This document shows, one piece after another, positions 1 to 6,466 of a stretch of 19,022 bases of DNA (positions within the stretch are counted from its first letter, which is position 1; every line of letters starts with the position of its first letter). The stretch covers positions 10,373 to 29,394 of the forward strand of contig DJXI01000029.1 of the NCBI GenBank assembly GCA_002449695.1. The letters are read 5' to 3'. This DNA comes from Verrucomicrobia bacterium UBA7008 (lineage in GTDB: Bacteria; Verrucomicrobiota; Kiritimatiellia; RFP12; UBA1067). Below the pieces are notes generated by a model. It was not told the DNA's origin. It did no database searches and saw only the letters and a program-made list of their open reading frames with translations. Position numbers and translations under genes: made by a program.

Positions 1-530
1 TCCGCGGCGCGGGCAACCTGCTCGGGTCGCAGCAGTCGGGCCACATCGCCGCCGTCGGCTTCACGCTCTACTGCCAGCTCCTCCAGCGCACGATCGCGCG
101 GCTCAAGGGCGAAAAGGTCGCCGAGGTGGTCGATGTCGGGCTCAATCTCGATTTCCTCGACCTCTCGCCCGCCTCGACGGACGAAGCGGCGGCCGCGGCG
201 CTCCCCTACGGCTACGTGGAGGAGGACGCCCAGCGCATGAGCTTCATGAAGCGGCTCGCGGAGGCGACGGACGTGAAAGTCGTCCAGGCGCTCGCGGCGG
301 AGCTCGCCGACCGGTTCGGCCCGCCGCCGCCGGCGGCGAAGCGGCTGCTGCGGCTGGGCGAACTGCGCGTGGCGTGCGCGCGCGCGCGCATCCGGCACAT
401 CGACGTCGCCGGCGCGCGGGCGGTCTTCTACCGCGTCGGGTCGCGCGACGTCGCGGCGGTGCGCGAACTGAAAAGCAAGACACCCGACCGAAAGCTCCGC
501 GAACTGATGACTGCGGTCAAGGGGATTTGA
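1..530 (+). CDS. mfd: Transcription-repair coupling factor Mfd, C-terminal part (5' end outside window)
   Basis: The frame is open from base 3 to the TGA at 528-530 and has no start inside the window, so this is the 3' end of a longer gene. Mfd is the ATP-dependent translocase that removes stalled RNA polymerase and recruits UvrA to lesions. The visible part starts with RGAGNLLGSQQSGHIAAVGF, the TRG (translocation in RecG) signature just after the helicase motifs. It continues with the linker 'DLYCQLL-type' segment (LYCQLLQRTIARLKGE) and the D7 autoinhibitory domain (YVEEDAQRMSFMKRLAEA, then the ELADRFGPPP motif typical of Mfd D7). RecG shares the TRG motif but lacks this D7 domain. It is the only plus-strand gene here and converges on the ribosomal operon, ending in a shared terminator. 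A GTG at 126 is only an internal codon. Confidence 0.95.
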   Translation, partial: RGAGNLLGSQQSGHIAAVGFTLYCQLLQRTIARLKGEKVAEVVDVGLNLDFLDLSPASTDEAAAAALPYGYVEEDAQRMSFMKRLAEATDVKVVQALAAELADRFGPPPPAAKRLLRLGELRVACARARIRHIDVAGARAVFYRVGSRDVAAVRELKSKTPDRKLRELMTAVKGI

Positions 531-553
531 CGGACGCCGCAGACGCGTTTAGC

Positions 554-597
554 AAAAAAAATGAGTTTCACCCTTGACCGGGTGAAACTGCATTTTT
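554..597. terminator. Bidirectional intrinsic terminator between mfd and tRNA-Lys
   Basis: A 10-bp stem (564-573 AGTTTCACCC with 580-589 GGGTGAAACT) encloses a 6-nt loop. On the plus strand it is followed by GCATTTTT (T run 593-597), serving mfd. On the minus strand it is followed by a run of eight T (A554-A561 on the plus strand) after one or two bases, serving the operon that ends in tRNA-Lys. The plus-side T run touches the CCA end of the tRNA gene. Both halves are read directly from the sequence; termination in both directions is inferred. Confidence 0.85.
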
Positions 598-672
598 GGT
601 CGGACTGGCGGGGATCGGACCCGCGACCCCAACATTAAAAGTGTCGTGCTCTACCAACTGAGCTACAGTCCG
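597..672 (-). tRNA. tRNA-Lys (anticodon UUU), CCA encoded
   Basis: On the minus strand a complete 76-nt cloverleaf can be folded. The acceptor stem is CGGACTG/CAGTCCG with discriminator A and encoded CCA (597-599). The D arm is GCTC-AGTTGGTA-GAGC. The anticodon stem is CGACA/TGTTG with loop CTTTTAA, giving anticodon TTT (lysine). The variable loop is GGGTC and the T stem GCGGG/CCCGC. The T loop reads TCCGATC, so position 55 is C instead of the nearly universal U/pseudouridine. The gene starts 19 nt after the rplO stop without a visible promoter of its own, so it is probably co-transcribed with the ribosomal operon and released by processing. The terminator follows directly. Confidence 0.95.
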
Positions 673-691
673 ATGAACCGCGACCGCCGCG

Positions 692-1132
692 TTAGGCGAC
701 GGAGCCGCCGACAGCCTCGATCTTGGCCTTCGCCGCGGCGGACACCGGCACACCCTTGACGGTGAGCTTCTTGGTGAGTTCGCCCTTGGCGAGGAGCTTC
801 AGCTTCGGCTGCTTGTTGTCCCAGAATCCCTTCTGGGCCAGCGTCTCGGGCGTCACTTCCGCACCGGCCTCGAAATTCTTCTCGAGATCGGAGAGGTTGA
901 CCGCGAGTGCCTTGTCGTTGAAGCGGGCGTTGTTGAAGCCGCGCTTCGGCAGACGCCGGACGAGCGGCATCTGGCCGCCTTCGAACTGGAGCTTGTGCTT
1001 GTGGCCCTTGCGCGCGTTCTGGCCCTTGTGGCCGCGACCCGACGTCTTGCCGAGTCCCGAGCCGCAGCCGCGACCGACGCGCTTGCGCGCGGTGCGCGCA
1101 CCCGGGGTGTTCGTGAGAGTGCTGAGTTCCAT
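692..1132 (-). CDS. rplO: 50S ribosomal protein L15
   Basis: This 146-aa protein has the L15 N-terminal signature GRGCGSGLGKTSGRGHKGQ (about residues 20-38), the long glycine- and arginine-rich tail that threads into 23S rRNA, and a C-terminal globular part ending VSAAAKAKIEAVGG. L15 is a late-assembly protein of the large subunit. It is the last protein gene of the operon. In most bacteria rpmD (L30) precedes rplO and secY follows it; here only 11 nt separate it from rpsE and a tRNA-Lys gene follows, so both usual neighbours are missing. The start ATG (1130-1132) is well placed for the family. Confidence 0.97.
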   Translation of the reverse strand: MELSTLTNTPGARTARKRVGRGCGSGLGKTSGRGHKGQNARKGHKHKLQFEGGQMPLVRRLPKRGFNNARFNDKALAVNLSDLEKNFEAGAEVTPETLAQKGFWDNKQPKLKLLAKGELTKKLTVKGVPVSAAAKAKIEAVGGSVA

Positions 1133-1143
1133 TGTCTTTCTCC

Positions 1144-1638
1144 TTATGCGCGGACAGCCGCGATTTCTTCCGCCGAGCGGAGTTTGAGGAGCGCGTTCAT
1201 CGTGGCCTTGACCACGTTGAGGCGGTTCTTCGAGCCGAGGGACTTGCCCACCGCGTCGCTGACGCCGAGCGCTTCGAGGACCGGGCGCATGCCGCCGCCG
1301 ACGATGAGGCCGGTACCGGCCGGCGCGGGCTTCAGGATCACGCGGCCGCCGTCGCAGGTGCCTTCGACGTCGTGCGGGATCGTCTTGCCGTGGAGGGTGA
1401 TCTTGCGCATGTCCTTGCGGGCGGCCTCGCCGCCCTTGCGGATCGCGTCCGACACCTCGTTGGCCTTGCCGAAACCGACGCCCACGCGCCCTTCGCGGTC
1501 GCCGACCACGATGACGGCGGAGAAGGACATCCGGCGCCCGCCCTTGACGGTCTTGGCGCAGCGGTTGATGAACACGGTATGCTCGTCGAGATCGTCCTGG
1601 GCGTTCATGTCGCCGCGCTTGTCACGATTCTGAGCCAT
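1144..1638 (-). CDS. rpsE: 30S ribosomal protein S5
   Basis: This 164-aa protein is of normal family length. It shows the double-stranded RNA-binding N-terminal domain with the S5 signature (KTVKGGRRMSFSAVIVVGD, then GRVGVGFGKANEVSDAIRKG) and the C-terminal domain (GTGLIVGGGMRPVLEALGVSD, LGSKNRLNVVKAT). S5 lines the mRNA entry side of the small subunit and contributes to decoding accuracy and helicase activity. It lies 3 nt downstream of rplR and 11 nt upstream of rplO. No frame break or unusual feature is seen. Confidence 0.97.
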   Translation of the reverse strand: MAQNRDKRGDMNAQDDLDEHTVFINRCAKTVKGGRRMSFSAVIVVGDREGRVGVGFGKANEVSDAIRKGGEAARKDMRKITLHGKTIPHDVEGTCDGGRVILKPAPAGTGLIVGGGMRPVLEALGVSDAVGKSLGSKNRLNVVKATMNALLKLRSAEEIAAVRA

Positions 1639-1641
1639 TCT

Positions 1642-1995
1642 TTAGTCCTCCTTCTTGCTGATGGAAAGCCCCGCCGCGACCGCCGCATCGACGATCGCCG
1701 CGACGCGGCCCGTGTACTTGAAGCCGCCGCGGTCCACGACGACCGTGGAGATGCCGGCGGCCTTGGCGCTCTCGGCGGCCTGGGCGCCGAGCGCCTTGGC
1801 GACCTCGAGGTTGGCCTTGGTCTCCTTGATCGTGCTGGCGGACGCGAGGGTGCGCCCCGCATCGTCGTCGATGAACTGCACGTACATGTGCTTGTTGCTG
1901 ATGCAGATCGACATGCGCGGACGAGCCGCCGTGCCGACCACGCGCTGGCGAAGGCGGAGATGCCGCTTCTGGCGCTGAACTTTGCGATTGAACAT
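1642..1995 (-). CDS. rplR: 50S ribosomal protein L18
   Basis: This 117-aa protein has a basic N-terminus ([16 protein letters not shown]) followed by the L18 core: [20 protein letters not shown], a central TLASAST motif, a [11 protein letters not shown] helix and [21 protein letters not shown] near the end. L18 binds 5S rRNA with L5 and docks it in the central protuberance. Length and position between rplF and rpsE are standard for the spc operon. The gap to rpsE is 3 nt, which implies translational coupling. Confidence 0.97.
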   Translation of the reverse strand: MFNRKVQRQKRHLRLRQRVVGTAARPRMSICISNKHMYVQFIDDDAGRTLASASTIKETKANLEVAKALGAQAAESAKAAGISTVVVDRGGFKYTGRVAAIVDAAVAAGLSISKKED

Positions 1996-2016
1996 TTCGT
2001 TTCTCCTTGACGCCGG

Positions 2017-2553
2017 TTAGGCGACCTTCTTGCCTTGCTTGCGGCGGATGTGTTCGCCCTCGTACTTGATGCCCTTGCCCTTGTAGGGTTCGGCCGGGTA
2101 GAAGTCGCGGATGCGGGCGGCGGCTTCGCCGACGGCCTGCTTGTCCACGCCCGTGAGCGTGACCTTGAGACCGTCGTTCTCGACCTTGCAGGTCAGACCT
2201 TCCGGGATCTCGTAGATCTTCGGCGAGGCGAAGCCGAGCGAGAGCGCGAGCTCCTTGCCCTTGAGCACGGCCTTGAAGCCGGTGCCCTCGATCGTCAGCA
2301 CCTTGGTGTAGCCAGCGGACACGCCGACCACCATGTTGTGGATCAGCGCGCGGGCGAGGCCGTGGAAGTTGCCGAGCGCGCCGTCGTCGGCGCAGGCAAC
2401 CTTGACGAAGCCGTCTTCCACCTTCGCCGTGATGCCGTCGTGCATCGTGTAGGCGAGCTCGCCGAGCTTGCCCTTGACCGTCACAACCTGACCGTTGACC
2501 GTGGCGGTGACGCCATCGGCGAGCTTGACGGGTTCTTTACCGATTCGAGACAT
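2017..2553 (-). CDS. rplF: 50S ribosomal protein L6
   Basis: The 178-aa product begins MSRIGKEPVKLADGVTATV, the standard L6 N-terminus, so the start at 2553 is preferred over an in-frame ATG at 2664 that lies inside rpsH. It contains the tandem alpha/beta L6 folds, the internal LTIEGTGFKAVLKGKELALS segment and the C-terminal signature AEPYKGKGIKYEGEHIRRKQ. L6 sits near the GTPase-associated region of the large subunit. The gap to rpsH is 19 nt and to rplR 21 nt, slightly looser than elsewhere in the operon, and the rplF start is preceded by an AAGGAG-like stretch. Confidence 0.97.
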   Translation of the reverse strand: MSRIGKEPVKLADGVTATVNGQVVTVKGKLGELAYTMHDGITAKVEDGFVKVACADDGALGNFHGLARALIHNMVVGVSAGYTKVLTIEGTGFKAVLKGKELALSLGFASPKIYEIPEGLTCKVENDGLKVTLTGVDKQAVGEAAARIRDFYPAEPYKGKGIKYEGEHIRRKQGKKVA

Positions 2554-2572
2554 TGTCTTTTGACTCCTTACA

Positions 2573-2965
2573 TTAGGCGACCGTGCAGATGATCTCGCCG
2601 CCGAGCCGCGCCTTCTTCGCCTCCGCCCCGGACATGACGCCCTTGGAGGTCGAGACGATGGCAAGGCCCATGCCGTCGAGAACGGCCGGGATTTCGTTGA
2701 CCGAGACGTACTTGCGAAGTCCCGGCTTGGAGATGCGCTTGAGCTCCGTGATGGCGGGGACCGCCTTGTCGGAGTACTTCAGCGTGATGATCAGCTCCTT
2801 GGGGAAGCCCGAGGTGACGACGGCGTCGGTGATGTAGCCGGCCGCCTTCATGACGCGGGCGATTTCCGCCTTGGTGCCGCTCGCCGGGGTCTTCACGGAG
2901 AAAAGGCGCGCCTTCTGCCCGTTGCGGATCGAGGAGAGCATGTCGGAAATGGGATCGAATGACAT
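2573..2965 (-). CDS. rpsH: 30S ribosomal protein S8
   Basis: This 130-aa protein begins MSFDPISDMLSSIRNGQKA, the family N-terminus, and ends with the S8 signature VSTSKGVMSGAEAKKARLGG. S8 is a primary 16S rRNA binder of the central domain and, in E. coli, the translational repressor of the spc operon through a site at the rplE start. No such regulatory site is claimed here. It sits in the normal place between rpsN and rplF. Confidence 0.97.
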   Translation of the reverse strand: MSFDPISDMLSSIRNGQKARLFSVKTPASGTKAEIARVMKAAGYITDAVVTSGFPKELIITLKYSDKAVPAITELKRISKPGLRKYVSVNEIPAVLDGMGLAIVSTSKGVMSGAEAKKARLGGEIICTVA

Positions 2966-2988
2966 TTTGCGGTTCCTTTCCTGTTAGG

Positions 2989-3174
2989 TTACCACGAGGC
3001 TTTCGTGACGCCGGGGATGAGGCCGGCGACCGCGAGTTCGCGGAAGCACAGACGGCAGACGCCGAACTTGCGAAGGTAGGCGTGGCGACGGCCGCAGCGC
3101 TGGCAGCGGTTGTAGGCGCGCACCTTGAACTTCGGGGCCTTCTTCTGCTTTTCGATGAGACATTGCTTGGCCAT
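2989..3174 (-). CDS. rpsN: 30S ribosomal protein S14, zinc-binding (type Z)
   Basis: The 61-aa form is the short zinc-ribbon S14. The cysteines are C24 and C27, then C40 and C43 (CQRC...CRLC with 12 residues between), followed by the usual [18 protein letters not shown] end. The start at 3174 ([16 protein letters not shown]) is only 2 nt after the rplE stop; a longer open frame upstream runs antisense-like through rplE and has no family similarity. S14 helps assemble the 30S head. The zinc-dependent form suggests that zinc availability may matter and that a zinc-free paralogue could exist elsewhere, but this is an inference. Confidence 0.97.
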   Translation of the reverse strand: MAKQCLIEKQKKAPKFKVRAYNRCQRCGRRHAYLRKFGVCRLCFRELAVAGLIPGVTKASW

Positions 3175-3176
3175 GA

Positions 3177-3713
3177 TCAGTTCCTCCCTGCGAACGGCAT
3201 GCCCATGGAGACGAGAAGCTCGCGGGCGGCCTTGTTGTCGGTGGTGCTCGTCACGAACGTGATGTCCATGCCGGAGTGGGCGGCGCCCGCTTCCAGGATT
3301 TCCGGGAAGATCGAGTGCTCCTTGAGGCCCAGCGTGTAGTTGCCGCGGCCGTCGAAGCCGCGGTTGGACACGCCGCGGAAGTCGCGGATGCGCGGCAGCG
3401 CCGAGAAGATCAGGCGCTCGGCGAATTCCCACATGCGCTCGCCGCGCAGCGTGACCTTCGCGCCGATGACCATGCCCTCGCGCAGCTTGAAGTTCGAGAT
3501 CGACTTCTTCGCCTTGCAGAGCAGGGGCTTCTGTCCGGTGATCGCCGTCAGGTCGTCCACGAGCGCCTTCTGCTCGTCCTTGCTGACGATGCCGAAGGCC
3601 ATGTTGAGGACGATCTTCTGAAGGCGGGGAACGAGCATCTTGTTCGTGGTGCCGAGCTTCTTCTCGAGCTCGGGAACCATGCGGCTCGCGTATTCGTCTT
3701 TGAGTCTTGCCAT
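3177..3713 (-). CDS. rplE: 50S ribosomal protein L5
   Basis: The 178-aa product is of normal length. It has the L5 N-terminus ([13 protein letters not shown]), the IVLNMAFGI strand, the [22 protein letters not shown] loop region (given here only as landmark TGQKPLL..NFKLREG) and the C-terminal [11 protein letters not shown] and [10 protein letters not shown] segments. L5 binds 5S rRNA and contacts P-site tRNA and the 30S head. It is followed after 2 nt by rpsN and preceded by rplX with a 16-nt gap, a standard arrangement. Confidence 0.97.
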   Translation of the reverse strand: MARLKDEYASRMVPELEKKLGTTNKMLVPRLQKIVLNMAFGIVSKDEQKALVDDLTAITGQKPLLCKAKKSISNFKLREGMVIGAKVTLRGERMWEFAERLIFSALPRIRDFRGVSNRGFDGRGNYTLGLKEHSIFPEILEAGAAHSGMDITFVTSTTDNKAARELLVSMGMPFAGRN

Positions 3714-3729
3714 GTTGTCCGTTCCTTAA

Positions 3730-4041
3730 TTAAAGGGCCTTGCCGCTCTTGACCGAGATGCGCGCCTTCTTGCCGTCCTTCTCGCCCGTCTTGACGCGGG
3801 TGCCCGCCTTCTTGTCGGGATCGTACGGCATCAGCTTGCACAGCCGGATCGGCATTTCCTTGTCGATGATGCCGCCCGGGGTCTTCTCGGTGCGGCGCAT
3901 CGCCTTCTTGTGGACGTTGACGCCGGCGACGATGGCGACGCCCTTCTTGGGGTCGACCGACGTCACGGTGCCGGTCTTGCCGGCGTCCGTGCCGCTCGTC
4001 ACGATGACGGTGTCGTTCTTCTTGATTCGTGCGATAGCCAT
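3730..4041 (-). CDS. rplX: 50S ribosomal protein L24
   Basis: The 103-aa product begins MAIARIKKNDTVIVTSGTDA; the KOW motif (DTVIVTSGTDAGKTGTV, about residues 10-26) and the following VAGVNVHKKAMRRTEKTPGG segment identify L24. The start at 4041 is chosen because an upstream-extended frame runs through rplN in a shadow frame without similarity. L24 is an assembly initiator that binds the 5' part of 23S rRNA. The gap to rplN is 20 nt with a GAAGGAA ribosome binding site. Confidence 0.97.
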   Translation of the reverse strand: MAIARIKKNDTVIVTSGTDAGKTGTVTSVDPKKGVAIVAGVNVHKKAMRRTEKTPGGIIDKEMPIRLCKLMPYDPDKKAGTRVKTGEKDGKKARISVKSGKAL

Positions 4042-4061
4042 TTTGGTATTCCTTCCTTCGG

Positions 4062-4427
4062 TCAGACCACTTCCGGGGCCATCGAGAGGATCTTCATGTA
4101 GTTCTTGTCGCGCAGCTCGCGGGCGACCGGCCCGAACACGCGCGTGCCGATCGGGTTGAGCTTCGAGTCGACGAGGACGCACGCGTTCTGGTCGAAGTGG
4201 ACCGTGGAGCCGTCCTCGCGGCGGATGGGCTGGCCCGTCCGGACGATGACGGCGGTGGCGACCGACCCCTTCTTGATGGTCGAGGTCGGGGACGCCTCCT
4301 TGATCGCGACGCGGATCACGTCGCCGAGGTGCGCGTACTCCTTGCGCTGCTTGAGGATGCGGAAGCACATCGCGCGCTTGGCGCCGGTGTTGTCCGCAAC
4401 GACGAGGTTCGAGAGTTCCTGTAGCAT
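4062..4427 (-). CDS. rplN: 50S ribosomal protein L14
   Basis: This 121-aa protein has the normal L14 landmarks: SNLVVADNTGAKRAMCFRIL at the N-terminus, GDVIRVAIKEA in the centre, the AVIVRTGQPIRREDGS loop, and GTRVFGPVARELRDKNYMKI near the end. L14 forms intersubunit bridges with 16S rRNA and contacts L19. It starts 12 nt after rpsQ with a GGGAGCGGCACA ribosome-binding region. Confidence 0.97.
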   Translation of the reverse strand: MLQELSNLVVADNTGAKRAMCFRILKQRKEYAHLGDVIRVAIKEASPTSTIKKGSVATAVIVRTGQPIRREDGSTVHFDQNACVLVDSKLNPIGTRVFGPVARELRDKNYMKILSMAPEVV

Positions 4428-4439
4428 TGTGCCGCTCCC

Positions 4440-4694
4440 TTACTTCGCCACGATGCGCCAGCGCTTGGTGGCCGACATCGGGCGGGTTTCCATGATGGTG
4501 ACGGTGTCGCCGACCTTGGCGGTATCGGCCTCGTCGTGCACGTGATACTTCTTGGTGCGCGTGATGACCTTGCCGTAGACGGGGTGGATCTCGCGGTAGG
4601 AAACCGTGACGACCACGCTCTTCGCGCCCATCTTGGACGCAACGACGCCTTTGCGCAGCTTGCGCGCGCCGCGAACATTGGTTTCGGTGCTCAT
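4440..4694 (-). CDS. rpsQ: 30S ribosomal protein S17
   Basis: The 84-aa product carries the S17 core GARKLRKGVVASKMGAKSVV, the VSYREIHPVYGKVITRTKKY segment, HDEADTAKVGDTVTI and the RPMSATKRWRIV end. S17 is a 16S rRNA 5'-domain binder needed for early 30S assembly. The chosen ATG (4692-4694) overlaps the rplP stop by one base in a TAATG arrangement. An in-frame upstream ATG at 4766 lies inside rplP and adds unrelated residues. The direct junction with rplP leaves no room for rpmC (L29), which normally lies between the two. Confidence 0.96.
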   Translation of the reverse strand: MSTETNVRGARKLRKGVVASKMGAKSVVVTVSYREIHPVYGKVITRTKKYHVHDEADTAKVGDTVTIMETRPMSATKRWRIVAK

Positions 4695-5116
4695 TAGATC
4701 TTGACTCCTGCGCGGGTGATGAACTTGGTGTGGATGCCGATTTTCGTCGCGGCGAGGCGCAGACACTCCTTGGCGACTTCCTCGCTGACGCCGCCGATCT
4801 CGAAGAGGACCTTGCCGGGGAGGATGACGGCCGCCCAGAACTCCGGGTTGCCCTTTCCTCCGCCCATGCGGACTTCGATCGGCTTGCGGGTGACGGGCTT
4901 GTCGGGGAACACGCGGATCCAGAGCTTGCCCTTGCGCTTCATCTCGCGGTTGATCGCGACGCGGCAGGCTTCGATCTGGGTCGCGGTCAGAAGGCCGCGC
5001 GTCAGCGCCTTGAGGCCGTACTCGCCGTACGCGAGTTCGGTTCCGCTCGTGGCGTAGCCCGAACGGTTACCCTTCGAGACCTTGCGGTACTTGACTCTCT
5101 TGGGCATGAGTGGCAT
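4694..5116 (-). CDS. rplP: 50S ribosomal protein L16
   Basis: This 140-aa protein shows the L16 N-terminus ([20 protein letters not shown]), the central [20 protein letters not shown] segment, the [20 protein letters not shown] signature (often MGKGKG in other bacteria) and [20 protein letters not shown] near the end. L16 organises the A-site architecture of the large subunit. ATG at 5116 gives MPLMPKRV; the internal ATG at 5107 is an equally plausible start. The stop shares its last base with the rpsQ start. The length excludes fusion with the missing L29. Confidence 0.97.
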   Translation of the reverse strand: MPLMPKRVKYRKVSKGNRSGYATSGTELAYGEYGLKALTRGLLTATQIEACRVAINREMKRKGKLWIRVFPDKPVTRKPIEVRMGGGKGNPEFWAAVILPGKVLFEIGGVSEEVAKECLRLAATKIGIHTKFITRAGVKI

Positions 5117-5119
5117 GGT

Positions 5120-5815
5120 TTAGCTCCTCTCCTTGCGGTCTCCGCGCTCGCGACGCTCGCCGCGGCGGTCGCCGCGCGGCGCACGGGCCTGGAAGCCCTC
5201 TTTCTTGCAGATCCACACCTTGATGCCGATCTTGCCGGCGGTGGTGTTGGCCTCCGCGAATCCGTAATCGATGTTGGCCCTGAGCGTGTGCAGCGGCACC
5301 TTGCCCTCGCGCGACCACTCGACGCGCGCGATCTCCGCGCCGTTGATGCGGCCGCCCGCATGGACCTTGATGCCGTCCACGCCCATGTCCATCGCGACCT
5401 TCATCGCGCGCTTCATGGCGCGCTTGAGGGCGATGCGGCGCTCCAGCTGCTGGGCGATCGACTCCGCCACGAGCTGCGCGTCGGCGTCGGCGCCCTGCAC
5501 CTCCTTGATCTCGAGGTAGACTTCCTTCTTGGTCATCTTCTCGAGCTCGGCGCGGATCGCCTCGACGTCGCCGCCCTTGCGGCCGATGATCACGCCCGGA
5601 CGGGCGCTGAAGAGCGTCACGCGCACGCGGTTGGCGAAGCGCTCGATGAAGATCTTCGAGATGCCCGCCTCGGCGAGGCGCTTCTTGACGGTCTCGCGGA
5701 TCTTCTGATCCTCGACGAGATACGCGCCGAAGTTACGCTTCTTGGCGAACCAGCGGCTGCCCCAGGCGTGCGTCACGCCAATGCGGAAACCGATGGGGTT
5801 GACTTTCTGACCCAT
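5120..5815 (-). CDS. rpsC: 30S ribosomal protein S3
   Basis: This 231-aa protein begins [20 protein letters not shown], the S3 N-terminus. The type-II KH domain has its loop at [10 protein letters not shown] (about residues 74-83). The C-terminal S3 domain includes [20 protein letters not shown] and [20 protein letters not shown]. The end (about 215-231) is a charged Arg/Gly/Glu tail. S3 forms the mRNA entrance with S4 and S5. The start ATG overlaps the rplV stop by one base (TAATG). Confidence 0.97.
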   Translation of the reverse strand: MGQKVNPIGFRIGVTHAWGSRWFAKKRNFGAYLVEDQKIRETVKKRLAEAGISKIFIERFANRVRVTLFSARPGVIIGRKGGDVEAIRAELEKMTKKEVYLEIKEVQGADADAQLVAESIAQQLERRIALKRAMKRAMKVAMDMGVDGIKVHAGGRINGAEIARVEWSREGKVPLHTLRANIDYGFAEANTTAGKIGIKVWICKKEGFQARAPRGDRRGERRERGDRKERS

Positions 5816-6165
5816 TACTGAACCTCCTTCTGGACGTCGGTGAGCACGACCTTGCAGTGGCAGAGCCGGCGGGCGATCGGGTGCGCCGAACCGCGCGCGG
5901 TCGGCCAGTAGCGGCGCATGCGCGTCGACTCGTCGAGCACGCAGAGCTTGACCTTGAGCGTGCCGGGCTCCTTGACGCCGTTGTTGTTCTTCGCGTTGGC
6001 GATGGCGCTCAGGAGCGTCTTCTTGATGATCTCCGCCGCCTTCTTGGGCGAGAACTCGACGACCTTGAGCGCGTCAGCGGCCGTGAGGCCCTGGCAGGCG
6101 CGGGCGAGCGGGCGGCCCTTGAAGGCCGACATGCGCGCGTTGCGGGTGATAGAGACTACTTCCAT
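5815..6165 (-). CDS. rplV: 50S ribosomal protein L22
   Basis: This 116-aa protein has the family layout: an N-terminal region ending in [17 protein letters not shown], the helical [20 protein letters not shown] segment, the IANAKNNN motif, and the C-terminal beta-hairpin that lines the exit tunnel ([20 protein letters not shown]). In many bacteria the hairpin tip is richer in Arg/Gly (RARGRA); here it reads [10 protein letters not shown]. Its start is 10 nt downstream of the rpsS stop and its stop overlaps the rpsC start. Confidence 0.96.
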   Translation of the reverse strand: MEVVSITRNARMSAFKGRPLARACQGLTAADALKVVEFSPKKAAEIIKKTLLSAIANAKNNNGVKEPGTLKVKLCVLDESTRMRRYWPTARGSAHPIARRLCHCKVVLTDVQKEVQ

Positions 6166-6175
6166 TTTCTACCCC

Positions 6176-6463
6176 TTACTTCTTTTCGGCCTTCGCCGCC
6201 GAGTTGCCGTGCGACTTGAACGTGCGCGTCGGGCGCGAATTCGCCGAGCCGGTGGCCGACCATGTTTTCGGTGATGAAGATCGGCATGTGCTTGACGACC
6301 GTTGTGGATGGCGAACGTGAGGCCCGACGAAGTCCGGGAGCACCATCGAACGGCGGCTCCAGGTCTTGATCGGCTGCTTCTTGCCGCTCAGCCTGCATCT
6401 TCTCGACCTTGCGGAGGAGCGACTTTCCTCCACGTAAGGTCCCTTCTTGAGAGAACGTGACAT
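6176..6463 (-). CDS. rpsS: 30S ribosomal protein S19 with conserved blocks split over three reading frames
   Basis: The main frame is open for 95 aa and is of normal S19 length. It begins MSRSLKKGPYVEES, contains GKKQPIKTWSRRSMVLPDFVG (residues 27-47) and ends with TRTFKSHGNSAAKAEKK, all real S19 blocks. The intervening residues of this frame (14-26 and 48-78) do not resemble S19. In the +2 frame the same DNA encodes the missing SLLRKVEKMQAE, and later KHMPIFITENMVGHRLGEFA. In the +1 frame it encodes LTFAIHNG. Frame changes fall near 6421-6427, 6383-6394, 6320-6325, 6290-6298 and 6227-6235. One base lost and four gained (net +3) would explain everything. S19 is essential in the 30S head, contacting S13 and A-site tRNA. 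Either the consensus sequence is locally faulty or the gene is a compensated frameshift mosaic. Flanking rplB and rplV are intact. Confidence 0.9.
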   Translation of the reverse strand: MSRSLKKGPYVEESRSSARSRRCRLSGKKQPIKTWSRRSMVLPDFVGPHVRHPQRSSSTCRSSSPKTWSATGSANSRPTRTFKSHGNSAAKAEKK

Positions 6464-6466
6464 GTG

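Noticed and set aside
1132..2010. A 292-codon plus-strand frame opposite rpsE and rplR.
   Set aside because: It covers two certain ribosomal genes on the other strand and shows only the low-complexity composition of a shadow frame.
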